DNA of 64,000 bases, from NCBI GenBank assembly GCA_023525715.1, contig CM042015.1:88804750-88868749 (forward strand), in the 5' to 3' direction. The notes beneath the pieces were generated by a model. It made no database searches, had not been told where the DNA came from, and saw only the letters and a program-made list of their open reading frames with translations. Position numbers and translations under genes: made by a program. Each line of letters opens with the position of its first letter. Positions within the stretch are counted from its first letter, which is position 1. Positions 11,089-25,470 of the stretch are shown here, one piece after another. This DNA comes from Cichorium intybus (Eukaryota; Streptophyta; Magnoliopsida; Asterales; Asteraceae).

Positions 11089-13224
11089 AAAGTGTTAAAA
11101 CAATTTATTTGGAAATGTGGTAAAATACCAAGAGTTTGGAGAAAATTGGTGAAAAAGGGCAAAATGGTCATTTGACATCCAAATGACTTCTAAGTAATGA
11201 AAATATGATTTTGGATTTAATATGTAATGAAATAAACTTAAAAAGAAGAATTTTTGGGTTTTTGGAACAATTTTGCAAAAAAAAAAAAGGAACTTGAGGG
11301 ACCAAAGTGTAAATTAACTAGGTATAAAAAGGAGAAAATATCTCCTAAGTGTGTAGAAGCTGGAGAACTCTCCAGAGAAATCGTGAGAGGGCCAGAGAGA
11401 GAGAGCTGGGAGGATCGGGAATTGAAGGTTATGAAGAATTGGAAGCAACTAACTTGGAATTGAAGAATTCTAAGCCAAAGAAGGTTAGTAAACTTGATTT
11501 TAGAGTTGTTTAACCCATTTCCCGTGAGTGAGTTACTGTAGCTTCGGGATTTCAGTGGCTAGAGGAGAATTATCCTATGATTCCTAGCCTTAATTTGTGT
11601 CTTAATCACTATCCCAACTTAATATAACATTTGAAAGTGTTAAGAATCAAGAAAATGAATATTTAGCTCAAGAACCCTAGTTCACGGGTCCTTGTGATCA
11701 AAGATGGTTTTAATGGTTTTATGAAGTTCAATATACTATAAAAGATGGAAGAAATCAGTTGTAAGAGATAGTTTGAAGAAATTTCAGTTTTTGGACCAAA
11801 AATGTCAAAAACGGGATTTTATGAGAACAATTGAATTAATGAGTTGAAACTGATTTCATATAGGTCTAATGGTTTTGTTAAGTTAAAAATGTCATAAAAG
11901 AAGTAAGAAATCAATTCCAAGCTTTAAAAACTCACTAAAATGATTTTTGGTGAAAAATGGTGTTTTCGGAAGAATTTTCAAGATTTTAAAGAAGGTTTGA
12001 TGATTTTGAAGTTTAAAAAATAAGTGTAAGTTGGTATTTAGGGCCTAGATATGACCCTAAACCAATTAAGTTAAGTATTAAGAGCTTAATGGGGCGAATA
12101 GTGAAACTGCAGTTTGAAAAATCGCCAAATAAGGCAATCTGCTTTGCCTTCGCGTCGCGACCATACCTTCGTCGAGTCGCGAGGCGGCACCAGCAGCCTT
12201 CGAGTCGCGACCACACCCTTGGTCGAGTCGAGAGGCGGCGCCAGCAGAAACATGTAGTGAGTCTCCTGCCAAGTGATTTTCAATTTTGAGTTTTGGTCCA
12301 AAACTTGTCCGTTTGACCCCAAATTTTGAACATAGGTCTATTATGGCCCAAAACTTTATGAAAATTTGTCGGAATCGAAATACGACCCTCCGAGGGTACT
12401 GTAGTAAAATACGTATAAAATAGGATTTAACTAAAGTTGGTCATTTAAAAGTTATAGACTTGTTATGACCTATATTGGTATAATAAGGACTCTAAGGAGT
12501 TATAGAGTCAGTTAGCATGAATTTTAATGTATAATATGTTAAATATAGGTTCATGCAAAGTGATTATTGGTTCCAAAAGAGTATAAATACAAGGAACGTG
12601 TAGTCAATCTTCTAGCAATACATGAGGTGAGTACATGCAGTATTTTTACCCATTCTGGGGTACATGGCAAGTAAGTATTTTCAAGATTTCTTATAAAATT
12701 TCTATATGTGAAATTATATGCAAGAGTATTATTTCTAACTTGTTTGTGAAAGTATAATGTTATATTTGAAGTTATGTTTTGGTCTATGAGCCAATAATGT
12801 GAAAGTATGTTTTGGTCTATGAACCAATTATGTGAAAGTATATTTTGAATACAAGTTATACATGTTTGAAAGTATGGATAGGCATATAGCCATAAAATGT
12901 TTAAGAAGTATGTTTTGGTTACAAATTGTATATGTTTTCAAGTATTAAATGGCGTATAGCCACAAGATGTTTGGAAAGTATGATTTGACATTAAGCCTAA
13001 AATGTTATAAAGACATGTTTTAAACATATGGTTTATGTGAAACGAAAGTTATGTATTTGGCATCTAGCCATAAAGACATAAAGTGATGTAGTTTGGCACC
13101 TAGCCACAAGTTTTATGTATATGAGAAATGTTTAAGCAAGCAGCAAGTATTTTGTATGACTGGTAATTGTAGCAAGCAGCGTTAGTAAGGGAACTATGTT
13201 CCAACCTACCCGGGTTAGGTAAGG

Positions 13225-13261
13225 GGTCTACTGGGGAAAAAGCCCCATCGCGAAGTAGATC
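13225..13261 (+). other. Structured RNA motif in LARD LTR (5' copy)
   Basis: The string can fold as ggtctact/agtagatc around gggg/cccc, with a 7-nt one-sided bulge atcgcga. The same fold with different bases occurs in the gypsy LTR at 28369-28413. Hairpins at 13451-13472 (ttatagta/tactataa), 13532-13553 (ttatagtat/atactataa) and 13639-13654 (aagaca/tgtctt, loop ttat) follow. It would lie in the transcribed 3' part of the LTR. Confidence 0.5.
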
Positions 13262-13924
13262 GCCTCAGCACTTCTATGGTGAGGATTGATCCGTTCTTTC
13301 TAGCCATAGAGACTTGGGGTATCACTTATGGTGATTAAAGCCCTAAGTATAAAAATCCAGCAAGCTTATAAAACCAGTCAAAGAAACTAAGAAAAAAAAA
13401 GCTATTTTTGAAAAGTATATTATGAAGTGAATTTGAAAAAAAATAAAGAGTTATAGTATGATACTACTATAAGTTTTGAAAGATGTTATTTTTGTAAAGT
13501 ATGTTATGAAATGATTTCGAGAAGTAAAGTCTTATAGTATGTTAATACTATAAAGTTTTGACAGAAGTTTTATGTTATAAGTTTTATAAAAGTTGGAAAA
13601 GAAGTTAAAGGTTTGAGTCTAAAACTCATGTAACTCACAAGACATTATTGTCTTACGTATTTTATGTTTTGCCATGTATTCTAGGTTAAATGCTATGCTA
13701 TAATTGGATGAAGTTTAGCTGGAGTGGAGCCCACATAGCTCCTATCTTGGACTCAATGTTTAATCCTTTCTTGCTTACTATGGTTAGTTTTGGTATGGAT
13801 TTGTAACACCCACTGTTTTTAAACATGTAAATGATCGGTTTTTGATAAACCTGTATTTTTGTATTCATGTATTTATACGAAAAACCATAGTATTTGAAAA
13901 CAGTAGAAATGGGGTGTCACAAGT

Positions 13925-13936
13925 TGGTATCAGAGC
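13925..13936 (+). promoter_or_regulatory. LARD primer-binding site
   Basis: tggtatcagagc, complementary to the 3' end of initiator tRNA-Met, three bases after the 5' LTR. It is the start site of minus-strand DNA synthesis. Confidence 0.9.
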
Positions 13937-15556
13937 CATAGTTTAAGCGAATTAGGATTGGCTTGTTCCACTCCTAGGCTTAAACTCATGCTAAAGAAAT
14001 GTTAGTATATGAAAGTATGCTATATGATGTCTTAAATGATTAAGACATTATGCATTATATAAAATATGTAGATATATAACACTAAGAAGTGTTAAGCTAA
14101 CGTTTAGAGTGAGCAAAAACTTGACCGTTAGGAAAATTATATAATATTTTCCGTAACCGTCTAAATTTATTAGAGGCTATGTTTATAAAGTAGTAAGATT
14201 TCTAGTATTGATCATCATGTACTTATAATGGTGTTATATGTTAAACGAACCAGTGTCCCATGAGACCTTGTGGTAACAGCAGAATCAATATGTATAGGTG
14301 ATTATGGTAATATGGGCCCGTATTATCATAATCACAGGATATGTATTGAGACTGGTGGAATCGCAAAGGAATTATGGCATTTTGGTGGGTAAGATTTGTG
14401 AAAAGAGTAGTAAGAATAACATAGGAATTGTATGCCTATGTAACAAGAACAAGAAAGATTATAAGTAATAAAAGTTAATGCAGTGAATATATACCACTTA
14501 GTATGGTAAAGTAAAAGAGATAATGTGATAATTAATATTTGTTTAGACAGATTGAAAGATATTAAAGTATATGCCTGTCGAGGCGAGAGAAAGTATGAAT
14601 AAGAGCAATTTAAAGAGGAATTATGGGTATTGATTACCTATATAAGAGTTGTAAGACTCTTACATGAAGAATGAAAATTTTAAGCAGAGTATAATGATAG
14701 TACATAAATTTGTAAAAAAATAAAATAAAAGAGTGGTAAAGAAGAGTTTAATGCAAGCAGGTGGTGTGCCTTGGGCATGACCATTAAATTTCAAATTTTC
14801 TTTAAGAGAAGTATGAATAGTAAATATATAAAGGAAGCAGAATATCGTTGTAAGACGATGAGATTAAAACTATGAGAAAAGCTAAAGATAGAAGATGACA
14901 ATGGTAGCAAAGAGTGGAAGACTAACTGCCGGGTTTGAACAAAGAAGATAAATGAAAGTGTCCAAAGATGGACAATTGAATAAGTTATAAGTACAGTGCT
15001 ATAATGAGTAATAAAAACAAAGTAAGATTACCCAAATGGGGAAAAGAACGATGAATGGTAAATTGTTAAAGATTATGATATTTTAAGTAAAATGTATTAA
15101 TGTAATGTGATAAAATGAATGTGAATCGAGAAATAAAGGTTGAATGCCTAAATAAATCTTAGGCAAGAAATTAAAGGTGAAACAAATGATGATAAGATAG
15201 TGGTTGCCAGGAATTTAGTTCCGCAACCAAATGAATAAAATAAAAGAAGAAATACCAGTAATGAAAGAGCATAATGATGTATGATAATGGAAGAAAACCA
15301 AAAGCATGTGAGCAAAAATGACTAAGGGTCATAAATGATACGAAGTAAAGAAAAATAGTAAATATCTAAACAAGTAGTAGACGAAGAATTAAAGATAATG
15401 TAAGAACTATGATAAGCAGACAGGAAGTTACTACTTCTGAATGGGAATAATGGCTAAAAGTCTCCAAAGATTTTGAGAAATGATTAGTACATGGCTGGTA
15501 ACCATGAAATACAAAGAAATGTATATATGTATATACGTGCTTATAAATGTAAAAGC
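13937..15556 (+). other. LARD internal region, left part (non-coding)
   Basis: A-rich and G-rich on the plus strand with stops in all frames. The first few hundred bases resemble the gypsy leader at 28889-29120 (gtttaagcgaattagg; gggcccgtattat.ataa). No gag motif, zinc knuckle or other domain is seen. It ends at the copia target duplication AAAGC (15552-15556). Confidence 0.75.
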
Positions 15557-16326
15557 TGTTGGATTAGGTGTCTAAGCCATGACTTGTAATTGAACTTTTA
15601 TCTTATGGTTAAAAGCAAAGTCCATTTGGGTTGCCCTCATGGGTGGAGGAAAGATAGTTCAGTAGAGAGAATAGTTGATTTATTAATTGTATAATAAATC
15701 AATAGAAAATATATATATGGTTTATTAATATATTTAAGTGCTAATATATTAATTAGAAACTATAATAATTAATTAAGATTTAATCTAGAATTAATTGGAT
15801 TTAATTTGGAGATTAAATTAATTAATTAAAAGGTGCAGGGACTGGTTTGGCATTTATTCAATAGTTGAATAACTGGCCAGGAAAAACCAGGGACCAAAAG
15901 TGGCGCCAACTTGGAGGCTCCTCCAAGGGATTGGCGAAACCCTAATTAGGGTTTTGGTAAGCCTGGTCCAAGTGGTCAAAAGCCTTGTCCAATTGGAGGC
16001 TCCTTAGGGTTTCAGGTGTAACCCTTGGAGGCTATAAAAGGAACCCCCTGGCACCTCATATTCACGCTATCTTCTCTCTGGATTCACTCTGCTGGACTGA
16101 TTCTTCCATCCCCTGGGTGTGACTTTCATCTGAGGCAGGATATTTTTGCTGCTGCTTAAAAGGATCATAAGATCAAAGGTTGGTTTTTCTTGATTCTTCT
16201 TTAGAATTGAATTGTTTCCTTTAGGTTCTAAGTTCTAATCTTCATAGAAGAAAACATAGATCTATATTAGGGTTGCATGTGAACCTTAGGTTATTTTGTG
16301 TTCATTGATTGCATAGAAACCCTTCA
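15557..16326 (+). repeat. Copia 5' LTR
   Basis: 770 bp, TGTTGGATTAGG...CCCTTCA. A TATA box (tataaaag) lies at 16033-16040, followed by the probable transcription start region near 16065. Confidence 0.95.
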
Positions 16327-17595
16327 GTGGTATCAGAGCTGGCTTGTTTTCTTGTGTTTGATTATGAACTGCTTGAATTGTTTTGTGCCTAAGGGTTATT
16401 GGCGAAATTTAACCCTTGGGAGGAGGCCAAAATCGATCCCAAGGCTAGGGTTTCCTAACCCTAGCCGCCACCCTCCCTTGGTCCCCCTTGAATGCTTGAT
16501 TTGCTTGCCTTAATTATGTGTTGTTATTTTTGGTATCTAAATCAACTAAAATAACTTGAACCCTAATTCCTTGGCTTGTAATTTTCGAAATTCAAAGGGA
16601 TATTACAGGTTAATTAATTTGATTAATTGGTAATCTGTAACCTAGATTTAATTAGTTTAATTAATTAATTAATTAAAAGACCAATTAAATCAGCTTTAAG
16701 AATTAATTTAAATTTTCAAAAAATTAGAATAATTTGAGAAAATTAAGATTAAATTAATTCTAAAAAATATTTTAATAAGATTAAAATATATCTTATATGT
16801 ATTTATGATTAAAAGTTAATTTAATACATATAAGAAAATTGGTTAGTCTACCGCTAGTAAGCCTCATTCACAAAACTGTCCTATAAAGAGGGTATAAGGC
16901 GACTGACTATAAAATGTTAGTCTAATGGGTATCTACTCTTACCCACCGCTCTCCTGGTCAGTCGAGTGTCGTTAGCTGAACGGGTATGATAGAACCGCTA
17001 AGCCTCTTAAAAGTATAATGCTATAATTGAAAGTACTAGAACCCTAAAACAAATCCCAATCTAGTTACTTTAGGAAAATGTGAATTTGATGCTACCCCAT
17101 GAAATTGCACATTGCACTTTATGAAACGTTGGTGGAGCGTGTGTGGTTTACCGGCACACCAATAGGGGTTCATAAAGAGTGGCAATGGGTGTCTCGGGTG
17201 TTATCATTGTTGATGGAGCGTGTGTGGTTTACCGGCACATCAATTTGAGATGATAATGGATCCCGAGAGCACCAAGCTAATTTGCATGGTTATTCACACC
17301 CGGTTTGTGATCCTCGGCATCCCAGTCACAAACGGTGGGGCATATCCGAGATTAAACATGCTATTGAACAGTTCAATAAATCTCATAAGAAACTAGGAAT
17401 TCCATTTATAATAAGATTATTTTTCCGCGGTGGAATCGGCTGAATCGTCATTCGCCTACCTTTATAAAATTTGCTTATAGATTACGGCATCCCTCTTTTA
17501 TGTTGCAAATTGTTATAGTTGGATCCTAGCCTTATTTTATATTGGGTTATTATAAGGACCGACAAGTATCTAATTAAACTTACCTTCTTCTATAG
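16327..17595 (+). other. Copia untranslated leader
   Basis: About 1.27 kb between the 5' LTR and the gag ATG. It contains the primer-binding site and AT-rich repeats of taattaattaatta (around 16610-16680). Two copies of a 34-bp stem-loop lie at 17129-17162 and 17210-17243. The long leader suggests packaging or translation-control signals. Confidence 0.7.
17129..17243 (+). other. Twin stem-loops in copia leader
   Basis: Copy 1 has arms ttggtg (17129-17134) and caccaa (17157-17162). Copy 2 has arms ttgatg (17210-17215) and catcaa (17238-17243). The 22-nt inner sequence (gagcgtgtgtgg...ccggca) is identical in both. The G-C to A-T change is compensated across the stem, which supports a real RNA fold. 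Confidence 0.55.
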
Positions 17596-19563
17596 ATGTC
17601 TTCTGCTGATCAATCCGCTCCCCAATCAAACTCCAGTGTTCCCTCAATCCTCTCACTATGTTCCAAGGTTCAATTGAACGGGACAAACTATAATGACTGG
17701 ATTAGAAACATCAAGATGGCTCTGAGGTATGAGAACAAAGAGTATGTTCTCGAGACCGAGCTTGTCGATGTCGACCCCGAAACTGCTACTCCCGAGGAAA
17801 TTGCCTCGTACCAAAAACATACTGATGATGCAACCAAAGTGGCCTGCATCATGATCGCCACAATGAACCCCGAATTGCAGAGAATATACGAAGACTACTG
17901 GCCCTATGAGATGCACAAGGAGCTAGCGGAAAAGTTCCGCAAGCAAGAGCGCATCGAGAGGTGCGAGGTAGTCAAGGACTTCACGAACAGCAAACCCAAA
18001 GATGGAGAGTCCATCTGCACTCATGTGCAAAGAATGCAAGGTTACGTGGAGCGGCTTAGAAAGCTTGCGATGCCTGTACCGGAACAGTTGGCCGTTGACA
18101 TAGTGCTTAACTCGTTGCCGAGTTCTTATGACCAGTTCAGGCTGGCTTATCATTTGAACAACAATCAGGCTAATATGACTGAGTTGCATCGCATGCTTCG
18201 AGTAGCTGAAGACGGGATGAAGGGTAAAAGTGTACCCTCGGTTAATCAGCCCGTTCTAGCCATTGGAAGTGGCAAAGGAAAGAAAAGGAAGGGCCCTCCT
18301 AAGCAAAATTGGAGGGAAAAGGTTCAGGTCGGGTCATCCAGTAATGGCTCAAGAACCAAGACTTCCCAAATTCCTTGTGTGGCCAACCCCGATGAAGCAA
18401 ACTGTTTCTACTGCAAAGAAAAGGGTCATTGGAAGAGAAGCTGCCCCAAATACTTGCAGGATGTCAAGGATGGGAAAGTAAAGCCATCGACAGCAGGTAT
18501 ATACACTATCTCTAAAAACTCACCATCTTCTAATTCTTGGGTCCTTGATACAGGATGTGGTTTTCACATTTGTTCTGATATGCAGGGCCTAAAGGAAAGC
18601 AGGGAGGTGGAGCACGGTAGACTGAACTTGATCATGGGCAATAGGAGATCGTCCCCTGTTACCAAGATTGGAGTTTATAGTTTAGTGCTTAGTAGTGAAG
18701 TTTGTTTAGATTTATTAGATTGTTGCTATTCGCCAGAAATGGCAAGAAATATTATTTCATTTCACGCATTGTTCAGACAAGGATTTCATTTTTCTTTTGA
18801 TAATAATATTGGATCTATTTCTGTTTTCAAAAATGGTATTTTGAATTTTACTGCTTATCCTTGTAATGGTGTGTATGAAACTGTGAAATGTGTTGACAAT
18901 CTAGGACAAAGTGTAAATTATATTGATTCTACTAGTGACGTGGAAAAGGCATGTCTGTGGCATAGTCGGCTCGGGCACATCAGCAAGAAACGCATCGCCC
19001 AACTCCAAAAGGATGGAGTGTTGGAATCATTCGACCTCAAGTCGGACGATGTATGCGAATCTTGTCTGTTGGGCAAGATGACTAAATCACCTTTCAAAGG
19101 GTCTTTTGAAAGAGGTGAGGGTCTATTGGACATTATTCACACGGATGTGTGTGGTCCATTCAGATCAACCACAAAGGATGGCACGCGGTTCTACGTGACT
19201 TTTACCGACGATTTTAGTAGATACGGTTACATCTACTTGATCAAGCACAAGTCGGACACCTTTGAAAAGTTCAAAGAGTTTAAGAACGAAGTAGAGAATC
19301 AATTAGGCAGGAAGATAAAGATGCTCAGATCCGACAGAGGCGGAGAGTATCTAAGTATCGACTTCCTAGACTATCTAAAGGAATGCGGAATAGTTTCGCA
19401 GTTGACACCTCCCAGGACACCACAGTTGAACGGTGTTGCAGAAAGGCGCAACCGAACCCTGTTGGACATGGTTCGTTCCATGATGAGTCGAGCTTCACTT
19501 CCCACACTTCTGGGGGTATGCCTTAGAGACTGCCGCCCATATCCTCAATCTTGTCCCAACTAA
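17596..19563 (+). pseudogene. Copia gag-protease-integrase ORF, truncated by frameshift
   Basis: 655 residues. A UBN2-type gag covers about residues 25-215. A CCHC zinc knuckle (CFYCKEKGHWKRSC) starts at residue 270. The aspartic protease has WVLDTGCG near 315. The GAG-pre-integrase domain with its H...H...C...C zinc-binding residues (LWHSRLGH ... CESCLLGK) lies at about 453-497. The integrase core (HTDVCGPF, SDRGGEY, NGVAERRNRT) is at about 515-620. The reading frame is lost at about 19508, where a small indel throws translation into 15 or so aberrant residues and a stop. The remainder is in the next frame. The ATG is the first in frame and starts a typical copia gag. The proteins would form the virus-like particle and insert cDNA. 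Confidence 0.9.
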
Positions 19564-21625
19564 GAAGGTTGCGAAAACACCTCATGAGATGTGGACGGGG
19601 AAAGCTCCCTCGTTGGCACATATCAAGGTCTGGGGTTGTGAGGCTTTCGTTAGACGAGAGACTCAAGACAAACTCGCAGACAGAAGCGAAAGGTGTTTCT
19701 TCATTGGTTATCCCAAACAGTCCTTTGGATATCTATTCTACAGACCGAGCGAGGACGTGGTCTTTGTAGCTAGACGAGCAGTCTTTCGAGAGAGAGAGCT
19801 CGTATTTAAAGAGGACAGTGGGAGTACCATTGATCTGGAAGAAATTCAAGAGTCATCAGATGACGCAACCTTAGGAGAAACTAGCAACCAACATGAGGAA
19901 GAAGTTCCTGTTGGCCCGACAGATGTATCCTTACCTCTTAGGCGTTCTGGTAGGGTTAGCATGCCACCCGAGTTTTATGGGTTCCATATAACTTCGGATG
20001 GGGACACGTTTGTCAGTGATAGGACACTGATAAATTTGGATGAACCAGCTAACTACCAGGAAGCAGTGGCGGGCCCTGAGTCTGCCAAGTGGAAAGAGGC
20101 CATGGATAGCGAGATCAAGTCCATGTATGACAATCAAGTTTGGAACTTGGTTGACAATGTACCGGGTCGAAAGACAGTCGGATGCAAATGGATCTTCAAG
20201 AAGAAGACCGACATGGACGGAAAGGTACACACTTTCAAGGCAAGACTGGTTGCGAAGGGCTTTACTCAAACCCCAGGGGTTGACTATGACGAGACCTTCT
20301 CACCAGTAGCTAAGATAAAGTCTATTAGGATTATGCTGGCCATAGCTGCATTTCATGACTATGAAATTTGGCAGATGGACGTCAAAACCGCTTTCCTTAA
20401 TGGGAAGCTGACTGAGGATGTTTACATGAATCAGCCAGAGGGTTTTGTCGATGCAAAGTATCCCAATAAGGTGTGTAAGCTTGAGAGATCAATCTACGGA
20501 TTGAAGCAAGCTTCTCGCAGCTGGAATCTTTGTTTCCATGAGAAAGTCAAAGAGTTTGGCTTCTCTAGGAGCGAGGATGAGTCCTGCGTATATGTCAAGG
20601 CTAGTGGGAGTATAGTCACCTTTCTGGTGCTGTATGTCGATGACATACTGCTCATGGGAAACGATATTCCAACCCTGCAAGATGTTAAGGCTTGGCTTGG
20701 GAAATGTTTCGCCATGAAGGACCTAGGAGAGGCTGCCTATATTCTTGGGATTAGAATATTGAGAGATAGGAAGAAGAGACTGATTGGACTCAGTCAGGGT
20801 ACATACTTGGACAAGGTACTAAAGAGGTTTAGTATGGAAAATTCCAAGAAGGGAGAGCTGCCTATCCAAAGTAATGCAAAATTGAGTAAGACTCAAAGTC
20901 CGAGTACAGACGAGGAAATAGCTGAGATGAGTCGAGTACCATACGCTTCGGCTGTGGGATCGATCATGTACGCTATGACGTGTACTCGCCCTGACGTGGC
21001 TTTTGCTTTAAGCATGGTCAGTCGGTACCAGGGTAACCCTGGAAGGGCGCATTGGATAGCTGTGAAAAATATACTCAAGTATCTGCGAAGGACCAAGAAC
21101 ATGGTGTTAGTCCTCGGTGGCAGTGATACCTTGAGAGTTGAAGGATATACAGATGCCAGCTTTCAGACGGATAGAGACAGTGGTCGGTCTCAGTCGGGCT
21201 GGGTATTCCTTTTGAACGGTGGAGCAGTTACTTGGAAAAGTTCCAAGCAAGAAACAGTGGCTGATTCTACGTGCGAATCAGAGTACATAGCAGCAAGTGA
21301 AGCGTCAAAGGAAGCGGCTTGGCTGAAGAACTTTATCGGTGACCTTGGAGTAGTCCCGAGTATTCAGGAGCCCTTGGAACTGTTCTGCGATAATGAAGGT
21401 GCGGTCGCCTTGACAAAGGAACCGCGAGATCATGGAAAGTCCAGACATATCGACAGAAAGTACCACTACATCAGGCATAGGGTAGAAGAAGGTCACCTCC
21501 TTGTAAAGAGGGTATCATCGGAAGATAATCCTGCAGATCCCTTGACAAAGGCTCTGAGTAGGATTAAGCATAATCAGCATGCTAGGAGCATTGGATTAAG
21601 AGATGATATAAGTTTTAGTAATTAG
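19510..21625 (+). pseudogene. Copia integrase C-term, reverse transcriptase and RNase H (second part of pol)
   Basis: The frame is open from about 19510; the first Met is at 19589, 678 residues from there. It begins with the end of the integrase (HEMWTGKAPSLAHIKVWG). The RVT_2 reverse transcriptase follows at about residues 190-430, with WKEAMDSEI, KARLVAKGFTQ, DVKTAFLNG, YGLKQASR and the catalytic YVDD near 348. RNase H spans about 510-655, with GYTDASF, SCESEYIA-like TCESEYIAASEA and SRHIDRKYHYIR. It ends IGLRDDISFSN. It is separated from the first ORF only by the frameshift, so the ancestor was one polyprotein. This half is otherwise complete. Confidence 0.9.
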
Positions 21626-22412
21626 ATAGGTTCGAAACTTGTAACAATGTATTGTATTTGACTCTTGTGATTTAATAATAGAGATTTATTATGGTTCACT
21701 ACTCTTGTCAATACCTTATCATTGTGTTTCAAATTTTGCATGTTTTACTTCCTGAATAATTGGATTATTCAAATATCCACAGTCGATTACACTTTAAGGG
21801 AGTAAGTGTGAAGTAAGACTGTCATGAATTGGTAATAGATTGTCTAAGGAGTTAGACATTGCAATTGGATTGCTGAACCATTCGTGAGTACTTGGAAATG
21901 GAGATTTGAGTATTGGATAAACCCGCGCTCAATGGATTGCTTCATGGATTACATCACGAGCAATATTGAGACGATAATATCTTTTGATCTTTAAGCTAAG
22001 ACATATGAGTTATGATTTACTAGACGGTCATTCATTGATAATATGAAAACGCATCGGTAACTCGGTGTTATAAAACGTATTGTTGTGAGTGATTTGTCTG
22101 GTAAAAGACATAAGTATATGAGTCGAAGTTTATTCGTCCCTTGACCCTAACGGGAAACAGATATCTGTAGGCCTCTCGATGATTTTGAAGTTGACTAAAA
22201 TGGTTGGCCAACCGGGACTAAATTGGTAGTCTAAGAGTCATATGCAAATCGGAAATCGAGGAACAGTGAATCAGACCAGATTGATTTTATCCATGTCTTG
22301 AGTCTGAAAATATCTTGTTGGACGGAGGATCATCAGATCACTTATCTTTGGACAGAACTGACTGGGTCAGAGTTCAGACAATTAAAGTCATAGACTTATC
22401 CAAGTGGGAGAC
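21626..22412 (+). other. Copia 3' untranslated internal segment
   Basis: Non-coding sequence between the pol stop and the 3' LTR, ending in the purine tract caagtgggagac that primes plus-strand synthesis. No further ORF. Confidence 0.7.
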
Positions 22413-23182
22413 TGTTGGATTAGGTGTCTAAGCCATGACTTGTAATTGAACTTTTATCTTATGGTTAAAAGCAAAGTCCATTTGGGTTGCCCTCATGGGT
22501 GGAGGAAAGATAGTTCAGTAGAGAGAATAGTTGATTTATTAATTGTATAATAAATCAATAGAAAATATATATATGGTTTATTAATATATTTAAGTGCTAA
22601 TATATTAATTAGAAACTATAATAATTAATTAAGATTTAATCTAGAATTAATTGGATTTAATTTGGAGATTAAATTAATTAATTAAAAGGTGCAGGGACTG
22701 GTTTGGCATTTATTCAATAGTTGAATAACTGGCCAGGAAAAACCAGGGACCAAAAGTGGCGCCAACTTGGAGGCTCCTCCAAGGGATTGGCGAAACCCTA
22801 ATTAGGGTTTTGGTAAGCCTGGTCCAAGTGGTCAAAAGCCTTGTCCAATTGGAGGCTCCTTAGGGTTTCAGGTGTAACCCTTGGAGGCTATAAAAGGAAC
22901 CCCCTGGCACCTCATATTCACGCTATCTTCTCTCTGGATTCACTCTGCTGGACTGATTCTTCCATCCCCTGGGTGTGACTTTCATCTGAGGCAGGATATT
23001 TTTGCTGCTGCTTAAAAGGATCATAAGATCAAAGGTTGGTTTTTCTTGATTCTTCTTTAGAATTGAATTGTTTCCTTTAGGTTCTAAGTTCTAATCTTCA
23101 TAGAAGAAAACATAGATCTATATTAGGGTTGCATGTGAACCTTAGGTTATTTTGTGTTCATTGATTGCATAGAAACCCTTCA
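22413..23182 (+). repeat. Copia 3' LTR
   Basis: 770 bp, apparently identical to the 5' LTR, with the TATA box at 22889-22896. The target duplication aaagc follows directly. Confidence 0.95.
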
Positions 23183-23200
23183 AAAGCATGAGTAAGTTTT

Positions 23201-25470
<2,270 letters not shown>

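Larger units (their letters stand above)
10958..13921 (+). repeat. LARD 5' LTR
   Basis: 2,964 bp, TGTAACGACC...GTGTCACA. A TATA-like tataaaaag lies at 11323-11331. GC-rich palindromic patches (gtcgcgac, cgagtcgcga) lie at 12150-12245. A conserved block (ccgtttgacc, tactgtag) spans 12305-12410. A degenerate repeat (gaaagtatgttttggtctat and relatives) runs 12740-13125. Several hairpins occur at 13190-13660. A (TA)n tract at 11015-11086 is much longer than in the 3' LTR. Confidence 0.9.
15557..23182 (+). mobile_element. Young Ty1/copia retrotransposon
   Basis: 7,626 bp with two 770-bp LTRs (15557-16326 and 22413-23182). The LTRs look identical by eye. The target duplication AAAGC lies at 15552-15556 and 23183-23187. 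The primer-binding site tggtatcagagc is at 16328-16339, and a purine tract (aagtgggagac) precedes the 3' LTR. Gene order is gag, protease, integrase, RT, RNase H, which is the copia order. One frameshift near 19508 breaks the polyprotein. Insertion into the LARD internal region was recent, judging from the LTRs. The sub-lineage is not assigned. Confidence 0.95.

Noticed and set aside
12013..12322. Overlapping ORFs on both strands near 12.1 kb
   Set aside because: They fall in the palindromic GC patch of the LARD LTR, which reads open on both strands because of its symmetry.
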